Positions 1 through 4,571 of a stretch of DNA of 6,264 nucleotides are shown here, piece after piece (the first letter of the stretch is position 1; every line of letters begins with the position of its first letter). The position numbers and the translations under genes were made by a program. The notes under the pieces are model-generated. The model worked only from the letters and a program-made list of their open reading frames with translations. It was not told the DNA's origin and ran no database searches. The DNA is from Burkholderiales bacterium (GTDB lineage Bacteria; Pseudomonadota; Gammaproteobacteria; Burkholderiales; Burkholderiaceae_C), in assembly GCA_947450745.1 (NCBI GenBank), contig CANFYD010000242.1, positions 1-6,264 of the forward strand, in the 5' to 3' direction.

Positions 1-950
1 ATGGCGCTGGCCAGTTGCTCGGACAGCGCCAGCAGCGCCTCCGCCGCCGCATCGGCTTGCGTCAGCACCGCCGCGCTGACCTTGCCGACCAACAGCGCCC
101 GCAAGCTCAGCCAAGCCGCCTCGACGGCCGCCAGCGGCCAGGCTTGTGCGGCGGTCGTGGCCGTCAACAGCACCCGCAAGCGCGCCAGATTCGCATCGAC
201 GCGCGCGCAGGACTCATCTTGCAGGACCTTGGCGCGGCGCGGCTCGATGGCGGCCGCGCGCTGCGCCAACAGCTTGACCAGGCGCTGCGACAACATGCGC
301 TGCTGCCCGGCCAGGTTGAGCGCCTCGGCCTGCTGCGCCGCTTGCACCACCGAGCGCGCCACCTCGCCCAGGCGCAGGTGCGCATGCATGGCGGTTTCGC
401 GCAGCAATTGGTAGGCGGCGGCCTCATCCAGGTTCTGGCCTGTCATCAGCAGGCCTTTGGCGCGGTCGGTCCAGCGGCGTTCATCCAGCTGGGTTTGCAA
501 ACTGCCTAAGCGCGCGGTTTGCCACCCGGCCCAGCGCAGTTGTTGCAGCAGTTCAGGCGCCGAGGCCGGCGCTTGGGCCAGCCAGACTTGCAGCCCCAGC
601 TTGAAGCCGCGCTGTTGCTGTGCCGTGCTGGAGGCCCTGGCGATGCAAATACCAGGAAGAACGGGCAGCGCCGGCAAGGCCTGGCGCTGCAACTCCAGCG
701 CCGTCAGCCAGTCGTCCAGCTCGGCCTGCTGGTCGTGGCCGGCGGCCGGCCATAACTCGGGGCCGCTGGCGGGCCACAACAACAGTGCCTGGGCTGACGA
801 TTCCAGTGCGTCTTGCACCAAGCTGTGGCGCGTGCTGCAGATTCGCGTGCTGCAACCCGCCGTCGCCAGCGCCGCCTCGAACTCCGGCGGGACGGCACCC
901 AGCAACAGCAAGCGGCTGGGCAGATCGGACTCGAGCATGGCGACTTTCAT
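1..950 (-). CDS. ANTAR-domain transcription antiterminator with C-terminal PilJ/NarX-like sensor segment (3' end cut by window)
   Basis: Probably a nitrate/nitrite-responsive RNA-binding antiterminator acting in the cytoplasm. 316 codons are visible and the end lies outside the window. Residues about 1-130 resemble a degenerate receiver domain; where the phospho-acceptor Asp would be expected the strand reads ALLLWPASG (55-63), with no Asp. Residues 157-202 fit the ANTAR RNA-binding helices: RAKGLLM (163-169), LDEAAAYQLLRETAM (174-188), then LGEVARSVV. Residues 208-228 contain LNLAGQQRMLSQRLVKL, the hallmark of PilJ-type N-terminal domains and similar to the nitrate-binding P-box region of NarX. 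No transmembrane segment or signal peptide is seen. The start at 950 was chosen because MKVAMLESD matches the usual receiver opening; an in-frame ATG at 1013 would add 21 residues. Neither start has a good ribosome site. The gene is divergent from the transporter, whose leader carries a matching hexaloop. The ANTAR call is firm; the nitrate-sensing role is inferred from context and from the NarX-like motif. Confidence 0.85.
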   Translation of the reverse strand, partial: MKVAMLESDLPSRLLLLGAVPPEFEAALATAGCSTRICSTRHSLVQDALESSAQALLLWPASGPELWPAAGHDQQAELDDWLTALELQRQALPALPVLPGICIARASSTAQQQRGFKLGLQVWLAQAPASAPELLQQLRWAGWQTARLGSLQTQLDERRWTDRAKGLLMTGQNLDEAAAYQLLRETAMHAHLRLGEVARSVVQAAQQAEALNLAGQQRMLSQRLVKLLAQRAAAIEPRRAKVLQDESCARVDANLARLRVLLTATTAAQAWPLAAVEAAWLSLRALLVGKVSAAVLTQADAAAEALLALSEQLASA

Positions 951-1035
951 GGAGGAGAGGAGGGCGCTGGCCCGGAGGGGGCGAGCATAAATCAGGCCCG
1001 TCGCGGCTGACATTCGTGGCCGCTGGGCTGGGCAT

Positions 1036-1051
1036 TGGCACGCTGCTTGCA
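1036..1051 (+). promoter_or_regulatory. Sigma-54 (RpoN) -24/-12 promoter of the nitrate transporter
   Basis: TGGCACG-CTGC-TTGCA matches the RpoN consensus TGGCACG-N4-TTGCW at every defined base. The invariant GG (1037-1038) and GC (1049-1050) are exactly 10 bases apart. With the C of GC at -12, transcription should start at 1062, the first base of the hexaloop hairpin. Sigma-54 promoters need an enhancer-binding activator; NtrC is the usual one for nitrate assimilation genes, but I saw no clear NtrC site upstream. The upstream DNA (951-1035) separates this promoter from the divergent regulator. Confidence 0.88.
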
Positions 1052-1061
1052 TGTGTTTTGC

Positions 1062-1083
1062 TGCGGTGCAACGTGGCACCGCA
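1062..1083 (+). promoter_or_regulatory. ANTAR-target hexaloop hairpin in the transporter leader RNA
   Basis: A perfect 8-bp stem (TGCGGTGC paired with GCACCGCA) closes a six-base loop, AACGTG (1070-1075). Known ANTAR target hairpins have hexaloops with A at loop position 1 and G at position 4, and this loop has both. It begins at the predicted sigma-54 start site and lies 56 bases before the terminator. The divergent neighbour encodes an ANTAR protein. ANTAR targets normally have two such hairpins; I found only this one that obeys the rule. As DNA it is also an inverted repeat, so an operator role is a less likely alternative. Confidence 0.75.
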
Positions 1084-1113
1084 AACCGCCGCCTCCCCAG
1101 TCGGCATTCATCT

Positions 1114-1129
1114 CGTTGCGCAAGCAGCG
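1114..1129 (+). other. Second leader hairpin (GCAA tetraloop)
   Basis: CGTTGC pairs with GCAGCG (one G-U pair) around a GCAA tetraloop, a stable GNRA fold. It lies between the hexaloop hairpin and the terminator, where the second ANTAR hairpin would be expected. Opening the top pair gives the hexaloop CGCAAG, which lacks the A1/G4 signature, so it may be a divergent second ANTAR site or just a spacer hairpin. Confidence 0.4.
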
Positions 1130-1139
1130 TTCATTTATG

Positions 1140-1179
1140 AAAAGGTCTCGCCAAGCCCGGTGCTTGTCGCGGCCTTTTT
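1140..1179 (+). terminator. Intrinsic terminator (attenuator) upstream of the transporter gene
   Basis: The arms 1140-1156 and 1162-1178 pair over 17 positions with two mismatches and one G-U around the loop CCGGT. The 3' arm runs into a T-tract (1175-1179). It ends 25 bases before the transporter start codon and inside the transcription unit begun by the sigma-54 promoter, so it would stop most transcripts at about 118 nt unless overridden. This is the geometry of a regulated attenuator. The divergent gene reads away from here, so this cannot be that gene's terminator. Confidence 0.8.
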
Positions 1180-1204
1180 GCGTTTCCGAATGGAAATCAT
1201 CCCC

Positions 1205-2470
1205 ATGTCAGGCTTCAAGACTTTCCTGCGATCCGGTCACTGGCCGACCCTGCTGGCGTCGTTCCTGTATTTCGACTTCTGCTTCGCCGTTTGGGTGCTC
1301 AACGGTGCCATGGCCCCCTTCATCAGCGAGGCCTTCAACCTGAGCGCGGCGCAAAAGGGCTTCATGATTTCGGTGCCCATCCTGGCGGGGGCTTTCATGC
1401 GCTTCCCGCTGGGCGTGCTGTCCCAATACATCGGCCGCAAGAACGCCGCCATGGTGGAGATGCTGCTGGTGATGGCGGCGCTGGCCGGCGGCTTCTTCTT
1501 TGTCGATAGCTACGACTCGGTGCTGGCAATGGGCGTGCTGCTGGGTATTGCCGGTGCCAGCTTTGGCGTCGCCTTGAGCCTGGGCAGCGGCTGGTTTCCG
1601 CCGCGCTACAAGGGTTTGGCGATGGGCATCGCCGGGGCCGGCAATTCGGGCACGGTGCTGGCCGTGCTGTTTGCGCCGCCGCTGGCCACCGCCTACGGCT
1701 GGCAGACGGTCTACGGCCTGGCCGCCTGCACCATGATGATTCCGATGTTGGTGATGTGGTTTGCCGCCAAGGAGCCGCCTGACCGCGAGCATCAATCGCT
1801 GCGCGAGCATGTGGCTTGCTTGTGGGAAAAAGACGGCTGGGCCTTCAGCCTGATCTACGTCATCACCTTTGGCGGCTTCATCGGCCTGGCCAGTTTTTTG
1901 CCGACCTACTTTTACGACCAGTTCAAGGTCACCAAGATCGAGGCCGGGCAGTTGACGATGCTGGCCACGCTGATGGGTTCGGCCGTGCGCGTGGCAGGCG
2001 GCTATGTGTCGGACCGCATCGGCGGCGTCAACACCCTGAGCGCGGTGCTGGTGATGGTGGCGCTCAGCCTGGTCTTGTGCGGCCTGGCGGGGCAATCGGT
2101 GGTGGTCACCACGCTGTTGTTCATGCTCTGTTTTGCTGCTTTGGGTGCCGGTAACGGCGCGCTGTTCCAGTTGGTGCCCCTGCGTTGGCCGATGTCCACG
2201 GCGGTGGCCGGTTCGATGATTGGCGAGATTGGTGCGCTGGGCGGCGGTTTCATCCCGAACGCGATGGGTTTGTCCAAGCAATATGCAGGCACTTATCTGT
2301 GGGGCTTTGTCGCCTTTGCGCTGATGGCGGTGGCCATGCTGCTGATGTTGCGTGTGGTGCAGATCCGCTGGACCCGCACCTGGGCCGAGCGTGGTGGCCG
2401 CGCTCGCGCCGAGCCCACGCCGTCGGCGGCACGCAAGTCGGCTGTCAAGAAGGCCCGGGCTCGCGCATGA
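1205..2470 (+). CDS. narK: NarK/NasA-type nitrate/nitrite transporter (MFS, NNP family)
   Basis: Inner-membrane major facilitator of 421 residues that moves nitrate and/or nitrite. It has about twelve hydrophobic segments and both NNP nitrate signatures: GIAGAGNSG (141-149) and GAGNGALFQLVP (314-325). The two substrate-binding arginines expected in TM2 and TM8 are present as R66 (FMRFPLG) and R262 (AVRVAGG). YKGLAMG (135-141) and SDRIGG (269-274) are MFS loop motifs. It lacks the N-terminal extension of fused NarK1-NarK2 proteins. The last 30 residues form an Arg/Lys/Ala-rich cytoplasmic tail. The start at 1205 has GGAAA eight bases upstream; ATG 1190 would add five residues but crowds the terminator. 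The gene sits behind a sigma-54 promoter and an attenuator leader and faces the kinase gene across 44 bases. With nirB nearby, assimilatory uptake is more likely than respiratory nitrate/nitrite exchange. The symbol nasA would suit equally; direction and substrate preference cannot be read from sequence. Confidence 0.93.
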   Translation: MSGFKTFLRSGHWPTLLASFLYFDFCFAVWVLNGAMAPFISEAFNLSAAQKGFMISVPILAGAFMRFPLGVLSQYIGRKNAAMVEMLLVMAALAGGFFFVDSYDSVLAMGVLLGIAGASFGVALSLGSGWFPPRYKGLAMGIAGAGNSGTVLAVLFAPPLATAYGWQTVYGLAACTMMIPMLVMWFAAKEPPDREHQSLREHVACLWEKDGWAFSLIYVITFGGFIGLASFLPTYFYDQFKVTKIEAGQLTMLATLMGSAVRVAGGYVSDRIGGVNTLSAVLVMVALSLVLCGLAGQSVVVTTLLFMLCFAALGAGNGALFQLVPLRWPMSTAVAGSMIGEIGALGGGFIPNAMGLSKQYAGTYLWGFVAFALMAVAMLLMLRVVQIRWTRTWAERGGRARAEPTPSAARKSAVKKARARA

Positions 2471-2498
2471 ACGCCGGCCAGGCCCTGTGCTTGAGTAC

Positions 2499-2527
2499 CT
2501 TGCCGCGCGGGCTTTCAGCGCGGCAGG
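2499..2527. terminator. GC-rich stem at the convergent gene ends, possible bidirectional terminator
   Basis: TGCCGCGC (2501-2508) and GCGCGGCA (2518-2525) form a perfect 8-bp inverted repeat, extendable by a wobble and one more pair, around a nine-base loop. The loop contains the stop codon of the kinase gene. It lies 30 bases after the transporter stop, so it is placed to end both convergent transcripts. There is no T-tract on either strand, so intrinsic termination is uncertain. Confidence 0.4.
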
Positions 2528-4257
2528 AACAAGAGCCAGAAGATCAGCAAGGCGTTGAACAGCAGCGAGACGGCCAAGCCGAGCTGCCACAGCGCCAGCG
2601 GGTTGCGGCGCGCCAGCGGCGTGCTGCCCGGCGCGGGCAGCGGGCGCGAGGCGCCGCGCTCCAGCGCCAGCAGCAGCTCCTCGGCGGTCTCGAAGCGCAG
2701 CTTGGCATCGCGCGAGACTGCCTTCAGCAGCACATGGTCCAGCCAGATCGGCACTTGCGGCAGTTGGCGCGAGGGCGGCAGCGGGTCGCGCCGGTAGCGC
2801 GCGCTCTGGTAGGGCTCGATCTCGCCGTAGGGCAGGTGGCCGGTCAGCCACTGGTAGAGCGTCACGCCCAGGGCGAACAGGTCGCTGCCGGCATCGGCCG
2901 GGGCCGGCGGTTCGGCCCATTGTTCGGGGTTGATGTAGCTGGGCGTGCCGGCATGCAGGTCGCGCAAGGCCTCGGGTTCGCGGCCGGACAGCGCCACGCC
3001 CAGGTCGAGAATGCGCCATTGCCCGTCGTCGCCCAGGTGCAGGTTGCCGGGCTTGATGTCGCGGTGCACCACCGCCGCGCGGTGCAAGCGGCCCAGCGCC
3101 TGGGTCAGGGCGGTGGCGGCTTGCAGGAACTGGCTCAGCTCCGGGCGGGCTTTGTCCCGCATCAATTGCTCCAGCGTGTGGCCGTGGTGCCAGTCGAACA
3201 GCAAGTAGAAGGCGCTCGGTTCGCGCAACTCATGCACACGCACGAAGCCGGCTGCCTCGGCGGCCCCGAGCTTTTCGCCCAGGCGCTGGCCCAGCCAGCC
3301 CTCGTGGGCCAGCATGGCGCGCTCTTGCGGGTCGCTGGCGCGGGCCTCGTGCATCGCTTTGATGGCGACCAGCACGCCGTTGGCCAAGCGGGCCTGATAG
3401 AGCCGATGCACGCCGTTATCGGCGATCAAGGCGGTGATCGTCATGCCGTCGAGCCGGTCGCCGGGCCGCAATTTGCCCGGTGCGGGCAGGCGCTGGCCGG
3501 CGTTCAAACCGTCGGCATATTGGCCGGCGGCCAAGCCGCGCACCTGCAAGACCAGGGCGGTGGCGTTGTCATTCCCGCCAGCGGCCAGGGCGGCTTGCAC
3601 CAGCGCGTCGGCACATTCCTGCGCTTCGCTCGGGCCTTCGCCAGCGCGAGCCAGGGCCAGAAAGCGCTTGCCGCGCAAGACGCCGTGCACCCCGTCGCTG
3701 GTCAGGATCAAGCGGTCACCGGCGCGCAGCTCGCCCTGGGCGTAATCGACGCGCACCACATCGTCGAGGCCGATGGCGCGGGTCAGGCGCGAGAAATCCG
3801 CTTGGTCCAGCGCATGGTCCTGGGTCAGCTGGGTCAGGCTGCCAGCGCGCAACAACCAGATGCGGCTGTCCCCCACATGGGCCAGCGTGTAGCTGTGGCC
3901 GCGCAGCACGAGGGCGCTGAGCGTCGTCAGCGCCGAGCGGTCCGAGCCCGAGTTGCTGGCGCGGCGGTTGTGGTCGGCCAGCCAGCTGTTCTGGGCGCGG
4001 ATCAAGCGGTCCAGCACCACGGTGGTGTCCCAAGCGGGCGAGGCGGCGAAATAGTCCTGCACCAAGCTCATCACCGTGGTCTGCGCCGCCATGCGGCCGC
4101 CGCCACCGGGCTCAGGTCCGGAGACGCCGTCGGCCAGCGCCGCAATCCAGCCCAGCGCTTCGTCCTGTGCTGTCGGCTGCAACACCGCCGCGAAGTCCTC
4201 ATTCCCCGCCCGCGGCCCGCGTGCGCTGTTCAAACCGATGGCGATGTCGAAGCTCAT
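2515..4257 (-). CDS. Bifunctional PP2C-type phosphatase / Ser-Thr protein kinase, tail-anchored
   Basis: 580-residue fusion. Residues 1-240 are a PP2C-family metal-dependent phosphatase: GNEDF (18-22), ADGVSG (42-47), HVGDSR (127-132), LTSDGVHG (185-192) and GNDNATALVL (228-237) supply the metal-binding aspartates. Residues about 270-535 are a Hanks-type kinase: AIK with Lys300, catalytic HRDIKPGN (398-405), DLG in place of DFG (418-420), GTPSYINPEQW (437-447) and SDLFALGVTLYQWLTG (458-473). The ATP-binding glycine loop is degenerate (ADNGVHRLYQA, 279-289). A hydrophobic segment (about 557-577) at the extreme C-terminus should anchor it in the inner membrane with both enzymes cytoplasmic. The start at 4257 was chosen because the phosphatase fold begins there; the frame stays open upstream only through palindromic repeats. 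The ribosome site (AAGAA) is weak. The gene lies between transporter and nirB but on the opposite strand. From memory, P. aeruginosa keeps a similar kinase gene between nasA and nirB. The substrate is unknown; a role in nitrate assimilation is inferred from position. Confidence 0.92.
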   Translation of the reverse strand: MSFDIAIGLNSARGPRAGNEDFAAVLQPTAQDEALGWIAALADGVSGPEPGGGGRMAAQTTVMSLVQDYFAASPAWDTTVVLDRLIRAQNSWLADHNRRASNSGSDRSALTTLSALVLRGHSYTLAHVGDSRIWLLRAGSLTQLTQDHALDQADFSRLTRAIGLDDVVRVDYAQGELRAGDRLILTSDGVHGVLRGKRFLALARAGEGPSEAQECADALVQAALAAGGNDNATALVLQVRGLAAGQYADGLNAGQRLPAPGKLRPGDRLDGMTITALIADNGVHRLYQARLANGVLVAIKAMHEARASDPQERAMLAHEGWLGQRLGEKLGAAEAAGFVRVHELREPSAFYLLFDWHHGHTLEQLMRDKARPELSQFLQAATALTQALGRLHRAAVVHRDIKPGNLHLGDDGQWRILDLGVALSGREPEALRDLHAGTPSYINPEQWAEPPAPADAGSDLFALGVTLYQWLTGHLPYGEIEPYQSARYRRDPLPPSRQLPQVPIWLDHVLLKAVSRDAKLRFETAEELLLALERGASRPLPAPGSTPLARRNPLALWQLGLAVSLLFNALLIFWLLFLPR

Positions 4258-4270
4258 ATGTTTTGTTCTT

Positions 4271-4289
4271 GTGTGACAGACCGCCCGAG
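4271..4289 (+). repeat. Palindromic repeat, truncated copy A
   Basis: GTGTGACAGACCGCCCGAG is identical to the left 19 bases of the two complete copies downstream, but the inner palindrome and right arm are missing. It is separated from copy B by 17 bases and lies 13 bases upstream of the kinase start codon, so it would be in that gene's 5' untranslated region. Confidence 0.85.
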
Positions 4290-4306
4290 AGGACTTTTTT
4301 GGTTTC

Positions 4307-4349
4307 GTGTGACAGACCGCCCGAGCGTACTCGCGAGTAGCTCTGTCAC
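4307..4349 (+). repeat. Palindromic repeat, complete copy B
   Basis: 43-base unit. The outer arms GTGACAGA (4309-4316) and TCTGTCAC (4342-4349) are perfect inverted repeats and enclose the perfect 12-base palindrome TACTCGCGAGTA (4328-4339). As single strand or RNA it would form a long nested hairpin. It resembles REP-type intergenic elements in size and design; I cannot name a family. Confidence 0.88.
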
Positions 4350-4366
4350 CGACCATATTCCTTCTT

Positions 4367-4409
4367 GTGTGACAGACCGCCCGAGCGTATTCGCGAGTAG
4401 CTCTGTCAC
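4367..4409 (+). repeat. Palindromic repeat, complete copy C
   Basis: Differs from copy B by a single base (TATTCGCGAGTA instead of TACTCGCGAGTA in the centre) and starts exactly 60 bases after it. The 17-base gap from B has the same length as the A-B gap but a different sequence. Copies A and C share a few extra flanking bases on the left (TTCTT), suggesting that the unit boundary may extend slightly beyond 43 bases. Confidence 0.88.
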
Positions 4410-4440
4410 CCACCGTTTAGACGGGTTGAGCGAGTGCACC

Positions 4441-4460
4441 GAGTTGACCAGATTCAACTC
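4441..4460. promoter_or_regulatory. Inverted repeat upstream of nirB, candidate activator site
   Basis: GAGTTG-N8-CAACTC is a perfect 6-bp inverted repeat centred about 100 bases upstream of the start site predicted for the nirB sigma-54 promoter. That is a typical distance for enhancer-binding protein sites. It does not match the NtrC consensus that I know (TGCACC-N5-GGTGCA), so the bound protein is unknown. Confidence 0.4.
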
Positions 4461-4511
4461 CCCGGCCACCGCCCGCATGTGGGCTGAAACCAACCCCAAT
4501 TTGGTGCGCTC

Positions 4512-4529
4512 TGCCCGCTGTGGCGGGCA
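4512..4529 (+). other. Short GC hairpin overlapping the nirB -24 element
   Basis: TGCCCGC and GCGGGCA form a perfect 7-bp stem around TGTG. The right arm covers the first bases of the -24 box of the nirB promoter. There is no T-tract, so it is not an intrinsic terminator. It could be a DNA operator in the promoter or chance in GC-rich DNA. Confidence 0.35.
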
Positions 4530-4540
4530 CGGCACTTGCA
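4525..4540 (+). promoter_or_regulatory. Sigma-54 (RpoN) -24/-12 promoter of nirB
   Basis: GGGCACG-GCAC-TTGCA matches TGGCACG-N4-TTGCW with one mismatch (first T is G). GG (4526-4527) and GC (4538-4539) have the required 10-base spacing. The predicted start is 4551, giving a leader of only 21 bases before the nirB ATG, with no room for an attenuator like the one before the transporter. Confidence 0.78.
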
Positions 4541-4562
4541 ATTCAATAGTCATGGCTAAGTC

Positions 4563-4566
4563 GAGG
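4563..4566 (+). promoter_or_regulatory. nirB ribosome binding site
   Basis: GAGG five bases before ATG 4572 supports that start over the in-frame ATG three codons later and over the ATG at 4552, which opens only a seven-codon frame. Confidence 0.65.
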
Positions 4567-4571
4567 TCTGT

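Noticed and set aside
984..989. TATGCT on the minus strand as a -10 box for the ANTAR regulator
   Set aside because: No acceptable -35 hexamer at 16-18 bases; a single -10-like hexamer is expected by chance.
620..1204. Upstream in-frame extension of the transporter by 195 codons
   Set aside because: The extension is antisense to the ANTAR regulator and then crosses the sigma-54 promoter, hexaloop and terminator; the transporter fold starts at 1205.
1137..1204. Leader peptide starting MKRSRQARCL inside the terminator region
   Set aside because: No ribosome site, and the frame has no stop before the transporter start but continues into it in another frame. Antitermination by the ANTAR hairpin explains the leader better.
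1208..3019. Minus-strand open frame of 603 codons antisense to the transporter
   Set aside because: It is antisense to a transporter with both NNP signatures, and the His/Gln/Arg-rich product is the usual mirror of a hydrophobic protein in GC-rich DNA.
4271..4409. CRISPR-like array
   Set aside because: Only two and a half units, 43-base palindromic repeats with 17-base gaps, and no cas gene in the window. The gaps are too short for spacers.
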